Assembly (NCBI GenBank): GCA_964433975.1
Contig: CAYSSS010000002.1
Location: 1-64,000 of the forward strand
Length of the DNA: 64,000 bases
Source: 2-01-FULL-45-10 sp964433975
GTDB taxonomy: Bacteria > Omnitrophota > Gorgyraeia > 2-01-FULL-45-10
Reading direction: 5' to 3'
Under the pieces are notes generated by a model. The model searched no databases. It was given only the letters and a program-made list of their open reading frames with translations, and had not been told where the DNA came from. Below are positions 26,101-41,100 of the stretch, in pieces (position 1 is the first letter of the stretch; each line of letters opens with the position of its first letter). Made by a program: the position numbers and the translations under genes.

Positions 26101-29100
26101 GCACCATGCTGATGTTGCGCTGGAAGTGCTCGGTAGTAGCGTCGGTGCTTTAAACATAAATTCAATTAATGAATTGACAGGTATCAGAAATACTGCCCAT
26201 AGCCTTGCGAAGGAGTGTCGTGACGCCACGGTATCCAACGACGCGTTTAATAATTCCAGATTTAAAAACGAAAACCGTGAGGTCGTAAGTGAAGCCGGCA
26301 GATTGCTCGATATGAATCCGTTTGCCACGCTCTCATCCGGCGGAGATTATTCTGGGATTTTTGCGGTAGCGGCCTATTCAGTAGCCAACAGCGCCGCGGC
26401 CGGAATGACATTCGACATTCCTCAAGTGGAAAGCAATGCAAAGCCGGAGGAGCTGATGAGACATTACGGCTGGGATACCGTAACGACAGCACGGCTCCTC
26501 GCCGCTGGCAGCCCTACCGCCAGTTCGCTAATAACAAATTTACTGTTATCCGCCGACGCACTTGCGTCTCAAACTCCAAACGGACGCATCCTTGACCTCA
26601 ATGTTCTTAAATCATGCGCCATGGCCGCGTTTATAGATACAGGCGCAATAGATAGGGAATTTTTGAAAGACCTCGGAGTTTCCGAGCGAAGACTCGATGT
26701 TTATGACGCTATGGATACTCAAGGCAAGGGTGCGTTCCGACAAGAGGTTGCGCGCCATTCAAATAGTATAGACCATGACGCAGACGACCTGGCGTTTATC
26801 GCAGTAGGCTGCCAGATAAGGGCATCGCCTGCCGACTATAACAAGATTGAATCTGTCGCAATAGCGTCCGGTATAAGCGCCGGGCAGGCTAAAATATTTA
26901 TTGATGCCGTCAAATTCTACGCGTCAAGAGGCACTTCCGGAGAAGCCGCAGTGCGGGCAATGGCGAAGTTCATGATTGAAAAAGCGGGCATGTTTGAAAT
27001 AGACACCATTGGTCAATACACGCAGGTGCTGATGGCTTGCGGAATAATACTATCGCAACAGATACCCGCTTTCAGCGCTCAGCTTGCAGAAATGGGTATC
27101 AGGATATCGGCAGGTTCAGGTTTTGCAGTGAAAATGCAAAATGATGCCCAGCTTGCCCGCGAAGTGGCGGATTACGCTTTCTCGACTTTTGTCGCAAACA
27201 GGGAAAATAAAATGAGCGTATCGGACGCGGTGCACAGGGCAGCGCTGGTGAACATGGACGCGACCAATATGTACGAGGTCAGCGATCTGGTGCATGCATG
27301 CTATGGCGAAAATAGCGCCCTGACCAGAAGAATAATATTAGTGTTCATATGTCTGAATGCAACACCGGTAGGCAGGCAGATTCTCGGGACATTTAATGTA
27401 CAGGCGCGCGAGTCCGGTTCGCTCTTTATGGCACAGAGTACCGGAAAGTTCCTGAAGGGCATAGAAATAATAGCGCTTGGCTGCCAGCCCGATAATATAG
27501 ACGCGCTGGTTGCCGCAGAGCATGTTTATGCAAAGGACGCGCAAAAATATAAAGCCCTTAAAGACAGGGATCCGGGAAGAGCTCAGACGATGATGGAAGG
27601 GTGGAAGCTGAAGGTCCAGCGCGACAGGGCTGTTATGGTGGGCGCAAGCGTAGCTTTTATAATGAATGCTCTTAACGGTATCCCCGCAAAGGAATTGACT
27701 AAAAACAAAATCGATGTTTTTAGGTCCATGCTCGGCATGACGGTAACTATCTCGCGCGGCAGGACCGTATCTGCAGATGAGGCGAGGGCATTTAAGGTTC
27801 AGGCCGATACCGCCCTTAACCATGTAATGTCGGACACATCGGCAACGGAGGAAACCAGGAGGGCTGCCAGAGAAGTGAAGACGCTTGCGGAAAATGTTGT
27901 AAAACTGGCAGGCAACCTAGAGTCTGTCATGCGCAGAGGAGACGCAAAGGAGATCTTAAAGGTTGTTAAAGACCTTAATGCCGAAATGGCCAAGATGACA
28001 GCAGGCGTACAGGCCGGCGGGTCATATGCAGCAACCGGTATGGCCGGATTACTTGCGCTGAATGCTATTTTAGTAAACGTGAGCTATTCGACGCGCGTTG
28101 CCGCGGAAAGCGGCCTGCAGGAAGGTGCCATAGCGGAAATCGCTACGGCGGTAAATGCCGGAATCAAAGTTACCGCGGCGCAGGCCGCGTCCAGCCTTGC
28201 CGATTACCGTAACTTCGCTCTCATAGTGTCGATGAAATCGGCGTCTCTGTTGCTGATGGAAGGCATGCTGGGAGCGCTAAATCCTCAAGTGGCCAGCATG
28301 TCGGAGTCGCTTGCTAATGATATAGAAAATTGTAATGAAAGCGTAAGAAACCTTATTGCCGAAACAGGCAAAGAACGGGAGCATTTCCAGACTATAGGCG
28401 CAATACTTACGGACAATGCAAAGGCCTTTATGGTCATTGTAAATGTGTGCCGCCAGAACGGTAGTATTAAAACAATGGTAGACCGTGCCGGGAACAGCGT
28501 CATCGCGCTTCTTGCGCACCTGCGGTCTAATTTTGACGGCGTATTTGGATCGCTTTCAACAATTACGGAACTGGCCGCAGCGTCTTCAGCGCTGACGGAT
28601 ATTAACACCGCCTTTGAGGCTGTGCTTGCCTGCGGCATGGCTGACTCTCAAGGTAATCGTACAATTGCGCTTGGCCTCATATCCAGCGTAAGAAGAATCG
28701 CCCAGGCATGGAACACCATCATGACTAACACCTCAACCAGTGTTTCAGCTGCGGACTTCAAAATCGCGATGACTGTGTTTGCAAATATTTGCAGGACCGT
28801 AAGCCTGACGCGGCATGACGGCAAGGCCGCGGCAGAGGCTATAATGAGAGAGCTTACTGGCATGATAAGGGGACAGGCCGTTACAGCAAGGGCAGGACTT
28901 CTGGCTGGGGCAGCATTGGCAAACGAAAAGTCAGGGATATTTACGTCGATCTGCTCTCTTATAACAGCATTTAATGAGGCAGCCGTTTTATGCGGCATTG
29001 GCGCAACTGAAATATCAGATGTAAATGTAAAACTAGGAAGGGCTGTATTGGTAGCGGTTAATGGCGCGTTCGGCATGAGCTCATTAGCTGAAAGCGCAAT

Positions 29101-32100
29101 ACTGTCAATGGACGGCAGGAATGTTTCCAACCACATAGCCGCGGTGTTGATGGGTATAGCCGGCCAGCACGAATTCAATACGCTGGAAGCGCGCGGCAAG
29201 GCAAAAATACTTATTTCTGGCCTGCAGGCAATCCGGCAGCTAAATAATAATGATGAAATTGCCGTGAGCGAAGTGTTAAATCAAAATCCGGGGCTTGCCC
29301 GATTAATGGTTCCTGTAGCGCAGGAATTGATGGACGCCGCGCGTGCCGAGATATCTATAGGCAATTTTGCCCGCGCCGCTGCAGACATATCAATCATAAG
29401 GACCCTCGCGGGTAACGGCTCTGCAGTTACCGTGATGTTAAACTATGCAAGGACTATAGGCGGGGTGGAGGGCCTAGCCGCGCTCGGATCGGAATTATCG
29501 ATTTATAAAGAGACAAGCGACGATGCCGCGATCTTCATAAGCAATGTTGTGATTCGAGATGCTTCTTTGACGCAGTCACAGGTGGAGATGCTGGCAGCGC
29601 TGGCAGGCGGCACTTCTTCCAGTAGGGGCATGCTGGATATGGGCATCTCATCGGATATTGTTTCCAGGCTGAGGATCCAGGGCATAGATTCCAGGACGCC
29701 GTCATTTAAGGATGACGCTGAAGCCAAAGCATGGTTTGATACCCATAAGCGCGAAATAGCCGAAAGGCTCAGCGGGATGCTGTCCAATCCGGAATCGTTT
29801 ACCAAGGAAAAATTCCCTGTATTGCAAAGAGCGTTAAGCATATTCAGGTCAGTCGACGGCAAGCCGATATTGCTGGATTTTGTGGCAGTAGATAAGGAAA
29901 TAAGCGCCGCGGAGGCGAAAGTGCTGAGAGTCCAGCAGCGGCTATTGGGCACTGTCGCCGGGCTGCAATCACGCATTATTTCCTCAGGGCGCATATCAGA
30001 TCCGTCTCAGGAAGTGATCTTTAATTCAAACATATCGCGGTATGCGGCTATTACCAAATCGCTTACTTTCTTGAGCGTCATGGGCGGGCTCGGCAGAGGC
30101 AAATTCTTAGGGATACGCCTGGACGGCGCAACGGGCATGTTAAGAAAATCGTTCAATATGATACCTTTTGTCGGAGGATATTCAAATGTGGAAATATTCT
30201 CGATGCTTCTTACCGGCAGTGGGGGCAATGCTATACAAATGCTCAGTCAAGGCGCAGCGCGCCGGATTATAAGCGAGCGCAGGGCTAGAAAGCTTATAGA
30301 GCGGCTGGAAGGCCGTACAGTCGAAGAATTGGTAGCCGAAGGCAGGATGCCGAGAGTCGGCGCAGAAAAATTGATGGGAAGGAAAGTCGACAGGCTCATA
30401 GAAACCTGCCAGAAGCTTGAGGCCCTGGCAGACGCTATACGCAAAGGCAACATAGAAGATGCGGAAGGCCTGGCCAATGAGCTTAAAGGCCTGCTGCCGG
30501 TGAGCATGTTGCCGTGGAAAAATTCGACCATCAGATTTGTTAAGGAGTACGGCTACCTTACCAAGAGCTTATTTGGAAAGCAGGATGAAATAAATACTGA
30601 TTTAAGAGTGCGTCACGCAGAGTCGGATAATCTCGCGGAAAAAGCGTTCCTGTACCAGGCGATGGTCATGATGTCGAAGATGAATCGCGGAGAAATGACC
30701 GCAGCCGAACTTAGGCAGGCTTTACAGGACTTACGCGTAGGGCACGCGCAGTCCGCGCCGGCCGAGACCATTCGCGATATATGTCGAAACATAGAAAGTA
30801 TGGCATCCACTAAAGAGAAGATCGAAGCAATGAACGGTCTTGCTCGAAACAGGCTAATAGACGCCGCCAAAAAAATAAGAAAGTCCCTGATAGAAAGAGA
30901 CAATAGTTTCATGAATGGATTCAAGGGGAGCTTCCGGAAGATCTTGGAGGAAAGAGAGATAGGGGAATTTATCACAAATTTAAGGGTTGATCCCATAGCT
31001 CGTCAGGGATTCGCCACAGCGCTCTTAGGGTGGGTTAAAGATGCCGAAGGCCTGCTTGCCCGCGCGCCGGCATTCAAAGCTGTTCTTGATGCACATGCTG
31101 CTGACAGGGATTCTCAAGGTAATATAATCAGATACGATTTTAATGAAAGGAATATAAGCGCTATAATCGATGCCCTTAGCTCTCTTTCGAACGAGGAATT
31201 AACCAAGATGATGATAGCCACTGGCGCCAAGACCTCTCTTGAAACCGAGAGCATGTGGTTCGCCGCCGAACAATTTGTAGGTACGATAGCGGAACACCCC
31301 GAATGGATAACCATGATAGCGGACGCGATTTCGGGTACAATCGCTAATGAGGTCATACTTAATGACATAGCTAAAGGAGGCGAACGCGGCAAGATCGCCC
31401 TAAGACAGTTCATGATGAATATAGTAGACGGCCTCGCGCTTGGCACTTTGCAAATAGCTACGCTAAATACGCTGACAGGCAGTATAACCAGAAGAGCCAT
31501 CAATGCGATAGTATTCCAGAACGCCGTATTGAATACTCTTGATCCGGTTTTAAGGGATCAGGTGGTAGATGCGCTTACCAATATCAATACAGGATATGAA
31601 AGAGCGATGCAGATAATAGAAAACTCTTCTCTTGATGCGAAAACGAAGGAAGAGGCGAAGGACGCTATAAAGAGCTTGGAAAATATTGTCGGTGTGCTTG
31701 AGACAGGGCCTGGTTGCGCGTTCCAGAGCCTTGTGCAGAGTGTAAACAATATGTCCAATTTCTCCGCAAGAATGATGGAAGCGCAATCCAGAAAACAATT
31801 CAGGGACTTCCTCCTGACCGACTTTGCCGAAGCATTCATAGGAAAAGACGGGATATATACTGACATACAAAGACGGAGCAATCTTTCCATAGAATTGACG
31901 ACCGGCAGGAAGGAGATTAACGTTCTCAGCATAGAGGATATATGGGATGGCAAGGAACCAGGAATAGGCGCTGCGAGTATAGCAATTAGTCTGAAAGATA
32001 TCTCCGCGACAGAAGAGGGCGGCAAAGCTATAAGAGACGCGTTGAAAGAGATGACCGAAGAGTTTAAAAAGCCCGCGCAGTTGAGGAATGATATAACGTA

Positions 32101-35100
32101 CCTTAAATATGTCCTCGCACAGACTGAAAACGGCCATGACAGGAAAAAGATAGAAAACAGGATAAGGAAGCTTGAAGGTGAATTAAGCGCTTTGAAGGAT
32201 CAAGACATGTCTACTCCCGAGAACATGATGGCAGCCGTAGCCATGATAAACCTGATGGCAAAAGGATATTTGCCATATGCGGAACAGGTAGCGGCCACAC
32301 AGCTCCTCACCGCTACAGACAAGAAAAATGTATCCATGAGGAACGTCATAGAGCTGCTTACCGGAGAGGGCAAGACCACCGTAGGTATGATGACCTGTTA
32401 CATAAAGACGATGAAAGGCAGCGGCGTACTTTACGTTGATACAGCCGGCGTGCTTTCGGATAAAAACTACAGGGAGGCGTTGCAAGTATTGTCCCCGTAT
32501 GGAATAAGCATCGGGCACGTTACGCAACACATGAAAGAATCGGAAAAACGTGAGCAGTACAAGAAAGACATAGTGTTCCTGTCTATAGATACCCTTGCGT
32601 TTGACGTTAATAACGACAAAGATATCGCAGAAGTCGAAAGCGGCAGGCGCCTGATAAGGGCCGACCTGGAGGATTTGAAGAAAATATCCTGCGTAGTCGA
32701 CGAGCTGGACAGCATACTTATAGACCAGGCGCTCACCTCATTTATACAGGTCAGGGCCACGGCAACCATATCCGCCGAAAAGATGATGGAGATAATAGCC
32801 GCGGACATGGCTGCTGAAACGCAGACTGTCAGGGAATTTGAATCGGTGAGAGATGAAGGATTTGAGAAAACCAATGGCACTAATTTTGACGACGGTAATC
32901 TCGGCACGCTATACCGGGATAACAAGCACGTCATGATAGACAGCGACAAGAGGGACAAGGCCTTAGGCGCTCTTCTCGAAGTGCTGAGTGGCAGCCGTAA
33001 GGCGGAGTTCGTCAACAGGGTTAAGGCCGCACTTGAGCGCTCAGGTATGCAAAGAGACCCAGACGTCATAGAAAAAATGATAACCGGCCTGAAAGCCAAG
33101 GTGGTTTCGGAAAAGGCAGGCATAGGATCGAAGAGCAACGAAGAGATCAACGAGATGATCAAGAACGGATGTTATCTGGCACTGATGCAGGATGCGCTTA
33201 CCGCCCAGCGCGCGCACCAGTGCGGCACAGACTACACGGTTGTAGCCGGGCAGATAATGCTGACTCAGGAGATGACCGGGACAAACTCCGTAGGCCAGAG
33301 ACTTAAAGGCGGGGCGTTTGCCAGCCTGCATCAATTCCTCGAGGCTAAGGAAAAGTTGATCATACGCGGCGAAGGCAATTCTTCGTCGGAAATTACGGCC
33401 AAACAGCTCTTTGTCGACATATTCAGCGATACCGTAGGCATGACCGGGACACTGGGCAGAGGCGATGAGTCAGATCTTCTGCACGACCTTTACGGCTTCA
33501 ACCGCCAGAAGGTACCTCCGCACAACTTTAAGCAGAGAAAAGACCGGCCGAAAGAGGTCTTCTTGAACAGCGCAGAGATGATAGACAGGGTTATCGACGA
33601 TGTGGTGGATGCGATAGCAAATGACAGGCCGGTTCTGCTGAACGTGGAAAGCGTAAAGCAGGCGGATGAGTTGTTCAGGATGATTTCAGCGCGCGAGGGC
33701 GAGATAAATCAAAAGCTCCTAGCCTTGACCGGAGACCCGTCTAAGACATTCAGCGCCGCGACACACCTTCAGACCTTCACGGCAAGGGAAGAAAGCACGA
33801 AGAATTCTATAAAATCAAAAGCGGCTATTCCTGGCATGGTTACTATCGCCACCGCCATAAGCGGCCGCGGAGTAGATATAGAGCTTACAGAAATGGCGAA
33901 AGGAAGCGGCCTTCTTGTAATAGCGCTTTGCCTGCACAATTCACAAAGAGTAGAGATGCAGCTAAGAGGAAGGTCCGGCCGTAAAGGGCAGCAGGGAGAT
34001 ACTAAAATATACGTGACGCTTGCGGAAGGATCCAAGGCCCGCAAGATGCTGGACGAGGCAAGGACCAGGTTCGGTGAACGCTCTAAAGACGGCTCTATCG
34101 CCAAGATGGCGATGGATGCTTTTGACGAGATATTCAATAGTTCAGAATATAAACGGGTCCAGGAGCTGGAGATTAAACGAAACAGCGCGCAGGCATGGCT
34201 AACCTACACTGATAGTCAAGGGTATAGTGACAAGGCAACTGAACTGAGAACGGAATTAGAAAACATTGATGCTGATTTGTACGCCGCCCGTCAGGATCTT
34301 AATGCTATGCGGCGTGCACATAGCGGGCTTTTTGACAAAGCTCTTGACATTGCCCAGAAGGCGAAAGAAGAGAAATTCGCAGAACAGATCAAAGGCAATG
34401 TGAGAGACAGCAGCCTCAAGTACCGGCTTCTGGAATCTATCCGTAAAGTGCAATCCGCCAAGACTGCGGAATTACTCGGAAAGCTTAAGGATACAGAGCC
34501 GACCAAAGATATATTGACGGGTATCGATGAGATACTCGGCGTTCCCGACATATCGGGGTTCGAAATCACTAAGCAGTTGCAAGAAAAATTCGGCCTATTA
34601 TATGACGAGGACTCCATAGGCGCGCTGCTTAATACGGCAAGCGGCGTGTTATCTTTAAATAGCAGCGAATTCAGGCAGAGGCTTATCAGGAGCGTGACGG
34701 ATATGCTGGCAAGAAGATGCATCGACTCCCAGATAGAGTCCATAAGAGAGGATTTCTACAAGAAGACCGAAAACATGATGCGTTTCGGCAACATGTCAAA
34801 GAAGACGATCATAAAAGCAGCGGAGGCCGAAGCCAGAAACGCCATGGGCGTCATAAGGAATGTCGCGGTAACGGCGCAGGGCTTCGAGAAGTATGTCCAG
34901 GAGCAGATCGGGATAGCAAAGGATACGGCAATAAAGATTGAGTATTATGAAAATGCCAAGTCCGAAGCTTATACGAAGCTTCAGGCCGCAAGGGGTGCAG
35001 GCGACCGCACCGTAGAACTTGAACAGCTCGAAAGGATAGCGGAGTGCTATCAAGAGCTTAAGACGCTCGATCCAAGTAACGTTGATTATTACGATTCGCA

Positions 35101-38100
35101 AATAAGATACTTCAGCCAAAGTATTTCCGTATTAAGAAAAGAACTGGGCAGATCAGATTCCGGGGTAGAGACCATAAGCCCGATAGTGAAACCGTCCGGC
35201 AAGAAAAAGACCGGGCTTCTTACTGAGATACGGGAAGAGGTGTTGGGCCCGCAGCGCGCTTATGTAGCCAGGACGGTCTCTAGCCAGGCAAGGCGCATTT
35301 CCGCACAGGAAGTGGCAGAGATGATGGCCCGCGCCGAGGGCAATGCCGCTGTTATGTCAGAGGCGGTGGATTTGCAAGACGGCAGTGCAGCCGAATTTGG
35401 TCTCGATGGCACGATGGTGCTGCGATGCAGGGAAGAACAGATTGCCGCGTCTTTACTAAAGGCGAAAAAAGACGGAAAACTCGGGAAGCCTATAGTATGC
35501 CTGCCTCCGGACGATGATCCTGCAATAACCAGTGCGCGTTGTCAGAAGATACGGGAGGAATTAAGCCAGATGAGCCAGGAAACCCTCTCCGGGCTCGGAA
35601 GCAGCAGGGTTGTCCTGATAGGCTTCAGCCAAAGCGAACCCGGTACCGCCGCTGCGTCAGGAAAATTATTTGTTATGCATCTGGGATACAGCCAGACAGA
35701 CCCGGAAAATGAATTTAACAGGGCCCTCATGGGCCTTGCTGACGCGGAAGACAGCTCGGGGGCCGGTATCACGCGCCTTATAAAGGAAAGCGCCGGCAAA
35801 GAAAAAGGAGTAGTGGAAATAGACGGGTACAAATTCGGTTTTGCCGATACGGACGATGGCATAAGAGTCATAAGAGGCAACATCACGGAGGACGAAGAGC
35901 TGGTGTTAGGGCAAAGCAATAAGAATGTAGCCGGTTTTGTCAAGAGCGTCGGGTTACATATAGATATAAACGGAAAAATAACGCTTGGCGACAGGCAGGA
36001 AGGACTTTTAAGCGCGAGCGATTTCATAAATGAAATGAAGGTCAAAGGTTTCATCAAAGGAGTGCCGGCTTACAGGGATTATTCAAAAGGCTTCTCAGGC
36101 TTCTTAAGCAGAATCCTGGATGCGATAGGTTCGATGAGAAAAAAGATAGTCGATAATATTACCGGCGCTGATAAGAAACATAGAGAAACCGTAAAAGATT
36201 TTATATACACATGGAGAGGGCTGCCGCAGGCATTTGACAGAAAAGCGCTGGTGGCCGAGAGGGAGAGCCTGCGTTCACAAGCGAATAAACTAACAGGCGA
36301 TGCTAAGAATAAGAAGAACGAGAGAATAGCGGCGATCGACGACATCCTGGTCAGGGCAGAAGAGGTCAGGGGCTTGATGAGAGATCTGCGCGGAAAAGAT
36401 GAGGCGAAGAGGACCGCGGCCGCGGCGAAGCTGGTCGAAATGGCGAAGAAACTCGGCGATCCACAACTCGACGCATTGCTCGCGGAATTCGGTGATGAAA
36501 TAATAAAGGGCCTTAAGCCGGTAGCCGATGGTAAGGTTTCAATGCCGGCCGGAACTGCTTTAAGGACCGAAGAGATTAATTTTGTATTAGCCGAGGCTTT
36601 CGCGGTAAAGGGAGAAGCTGGCCTCAGACGCGGCCTTACCTATTATAACAGGGCAGCATCATCCGCAGCCATGAATGGAAACAAAAAGGTCGAAGGTGAC
36701 GCCAGGGTTGAACGCGCTAAAATTTACAGCCAAGGAAATCCAGTAAAAAGAATAATTGACATGGCGGCCGGTTATAAAGCGGGAAAAATAGCAATTGGCG
36801 TAGTCAAATTCGGAATTCCGATAGTGATAGGACTAGTGGTATCAGTGTGCGTGTTCCATCTACCCATAGGATGGGCGCTTGCATTCGCCGTGCCCGGCGT
36901 AATAATGAAGGCATTTAAATTATTACAGGGATCGCAGAAAGATGCTATACAAAAGGCCATTGCAAGAGGCGACTACAAGGCGGTCCAGAAATACCAGAAG
37001 ATGGAAAGCGTTAAAAATACCTTTGCAAAATGGACAGGCTTTAGCTTTGTTAAGACATTGATAAATGGTCTTATTTCGATTCCTCAGACGCGCGCTGCGG
37101 AGAAAGAAGCGATTAAAGCGGCGATGTTGGGTAATGAAGAAGCAATAGTGTTAATGTTTGATAAGCCGAGAGACCTTAAAACGAGAGCCGCTAACGCAAT
37201 GAAGTCACTGACAGGCGCGCATGCAGCGGAAAAGAATGCTTTGTTCGGTGCCATGACGACCGGCGACGCGAAAGCGCTCGAAGCGATAGCGAATGATTCT
37301 ACAAGATCTGCTGCAGTCAGGGCATTCGCGTACAGGAGGTTGGCTGCGGGGTTTGGCGAAAAGCGTACCGCTCTGGTAAAGGAAAGAGAAGCTGCCGAAG
37401 CCAGGAGAAGAGACTTAGAGGCAAGACGCAATAAACTCAATGAAGAGGCCGGCACCGATAAGAAATTGGGAGCCATTGATAACGAGATAAATGATCTTAT
37501 AGAGGAAGGCGCAAGTATAAGCAACCAATTGGATAATCTTGACAAGGCAAAGGCTAACGCTGAAAAGGTGATAAAAGAAATTGAAGACGCCGCAAGGGCA
37601 GCGCTTGATAAAGAAATAGAACAGCTAAGAGCGGAAAAGGAGCAATTTGATTCTGTAAAGGCAAGAGAGGATGCCGAGATTAAATTTGCCGAGGCACAGA
37701 ATGAAAGGCCGGCTCTGGAACGACGCATGGGTGAAATAACAAAGAGGGTGTTTGCGCTTCAGGCCAAAGTGAGTGAAGTAAGCGCCGAAAGAGATAAAGT
37801 CAGCAAGGAATTAGACGGTGTAGAGAAAGGGCTAAGGGCGATCTCAGATCAACAGAATAAACTCGCAGCTCAGGCTAAAGAGATGCAGGGTATGGAGGAA
37901 TATTATTCAGGCAAAGCGCTTGAGGCGGAGGGCAAATACAATGAAGCCATTGAAAGATATAATGATTGCCTGAAGAAACTCAGCGAGGACAGGAAGAGAG
38001 ACCGTATGGCGGCGATGCTGGGTATAGTGTCCTGCCATGAAAAGGCAAAAGATTTTTCTAAGGCGCATCTCACGCGCGGCCGTGCGTTAGCTCTAGGAGT

Positions 38101-41100
38101 GGTCATAGAGTTCGTAAGCATACCGGATCTTGCTAATATAGACAAGACGATAGCTGAGGCAGGGTCGGCATATGATAAGACCGTAGCGATGAGAAGGAAG
38201 ATAGGACTTTTGAAGAGCATGATAGAGGATCCTGTAAATGCAGCAAGAAAAGAATTGCTGCAATCGGCTTTATATGGTACGTATGCAACTCTCATAGAAG
38301 TGATCAAGGGTAAAGGTAATGAAGCGGCAGAAGACAGGACGATAGCCGAAATGAAAAATAGGCAGAGCGAGAAGAAACGCGAGCTTGCTAAAGAGAGCGC
38401 CAAGCAAAAAGATTATAGGGATTGGTGGATGAGTGTTGCAGATGACGATAAGCTTAGGGCCGATGCGGAGTTCGCAGAAAGCGAATGGCGCAAGGGCATC
38501 AAAAAACTTGAGGAAGAGATAACAGGTCTTGAGGCCGAACTGAAGAAGCTCGAAACTGAAGCGGCGAAGAGGATGAATAGAAACACAAAAGAGATACGCG
38601 AAGCAGAGCTTGAACAGGAAAGTCTTTTGAATTCAATTGTTTTAAAAGAATTACGTGCCGCTGTCATTGCCGATTCACAGAATATAGAAGCTCGCCTTGA
38701 ATTAGCGGATACCTATAGCAAGGCGAGGAACGTCAAAGAAGCGGCGAGGCAGTATCTCGCGGTTCTTGCGCGCGGTGAGAAGGCAGGCGAAGAGAACTTG
38801 AAGAAGGCGTATGACGGACTTGTGAACTTGCTTGAAAATAATGTTCTAGAGCAGGCAATGGCGGAAGAACTTGTGAAAGCACTCTTCAAAGATGATTCAA
38901 TTGTAATCCGTGAAAATGCTCAGGGCAATCTTGTAATAAAAGCGCTCAAGAAGATGGCTATAAAAGGAGTCGATATTGACGGTTTAATAAGCGCGGAGTC
39001 TGACAAGAGGAAGAATGCCCTGCCGGCGGATGCCGACGAGTCCGATCTCGAAACGATGAGAAAACAATCAATCCTTGACGAGATGACGGCCTCGCTTACC
39101 GGTAAAGATGAGTCATTCGAAGCAAAATTCGCCGCGGCCATGGCCGGCAAAGATGATATATCAAAGATGAACGCATTGGTAGAGCTCATAAATAAATACG
39201 GTTTTGATACGGCGGAAGGAATAATTGCCCTGAACGGCCTCTTGGGTGTCGTCGAATCGGTCGCTATGACCGCGGCGCCGACCCGCGGACCTCCGGATAT
39301 AATAAAAGAGATGATACGCCTACTTATTCCAACCACTACAGATCATGCCATGCGAGAGGCGCAGGACGCTATTCGGAATTTGAAGCATAGAGGCGCGGTA
39401 GTAGATCTGCTCAATAACATACTTATCAGAGAATCAAAATTCATCGGAGAAAAGGACAACCTCACAAGGATATTTGCCATCATAGATGCAAACGATAGGC
39501 TTACGCTAGAAGAGGCCGTCTCGCTGAAGATCGATCTACTCAAGAAAGAATATGTGCTGCGCCCATCAGTTGAAATCTATATACAGATAGCAGATCTGTA
39601 TAATGACATTGGCCAGAGCGACAAGGCAATCAAATATCTCGAAAAAGCCCTAGCGTATGACAAGAATTCCAAAGAGGCTTGTCTGGAACTTGCGAAGATC
39701 TACCTTGCAAAAGGCGATATTCAGAAGGCGCAGGACATGGCCATGAAGGCCCTGGAATTAGATGCCAAGTTCGTCGACGCCCATCTCATTATAGGCAGGA
39801 TCCGGATGAATGAAGCCAGATACAGAGATGCGCTTGGCTCATATAAGACAGCGCTAGAGGCGGACCCGAAGAATAAAGAGGCGCAGGACGCCATTGACAA
39901 TATCTACATATTGTCAGGTGAGGGGAAGCCGGATGTTGATTTCTACCTCACTCTTGGAGATCGCTATATAGAGGAAGGCCAGTTTGAGGCGGCAAGGGAA
40001 TGCTTCTTAAAGGTACTGGAGAATAAGCCGCAAATAGGGGATAAAGCGAGAAAAGAGAGAAAGTCTATATTAAGGGCCTATAAAGAGAAAGAGGCGCGCG
40101 CATATTACGGCCTCGCGAGAACATATGAAGCTATAGGTGTTTTTGACCTGGCAGTCATTAACTACGACATGGCGATTAAGTCGGGTCTTGAAACTGCAGA
40201 CGTGTACAGGAGATTGGCGGATAGCCTGCAGAAACAGGGTAATCCGGGCTGGAGAATATCGCGCAGAATAAAGTCATTATACGTCAAGGCGCTTAAGTTA
40301 GAGAAAGATGACGCCGGAACCATAGAGAGCCGCGCGAAAGCTCTTGAATCATCCGGTAAGAAAGAAAGCGCCGTAAAAGAATATATGAAAGCCGCGGACA
40401 TTTACAAGAAAGCCGGAAAACACGATGAAGCCATGAGGGTTCATGAAATAGTCCTTGCCATAGATCCGAACAATAAGGAAGCTATTATAGGCAGGATAGA
40501 TGCATGTATTTCTAAAGATGACCTTGAGACGGCAGAGGGATTAGTAAAGGATAAGGAAAACCTATTAAAAGCATTCCAGGAAGAGCTCGCTAAACAATCC
40601 GGAAATGCAGCGCCGTTATTAACAGAGATTAGGACCATGCTTGCCACATTCATTAAGTCACCGATGAAGACAGGCACCAACGATCGTCTGAAAGATCTGA
40701 AGAGCAAAGTTGAAGAGCTTGTTGGTAAAGGAATACTTACCGCAGATATGGTCGGCAGAATTCAAGAATTACAGGAAATGGCGGAAGAAATTACGAAGTC
40801 CGGTGTCAATTTAACCAGCCCGTACTCTTTGGACCTCATAAGAGAGATGAAGAAACTCGCAAGGTCCATACGCCAAGAGATAGCCGATGCTGCCGGCGTT
40901 GATATAACGACATCTCTTGAAGCGGCAAAAGAAGCCTTTAGGGATAAAGGCATGTTAAGTATAGATGAAGTCTTCGGGCTTCACATGCGTCTGGCTCAAG
41001 CCTATATAGCACAAGGGGATATCACGAATGCCCAACGGCATATTAAAGCAGCGGAAGCTATAAACTTCGACGAGAAACTTGAACAAGACAGGGCACAGGA

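Noticed and set aside
19485..39336. Many minus-strand open frames of 100-230 aa
   Set aside because: All lie opposite well-supported coding sequence, have Ser/Leu-rich shadow composition and no recognisable domains or ribosome sites.
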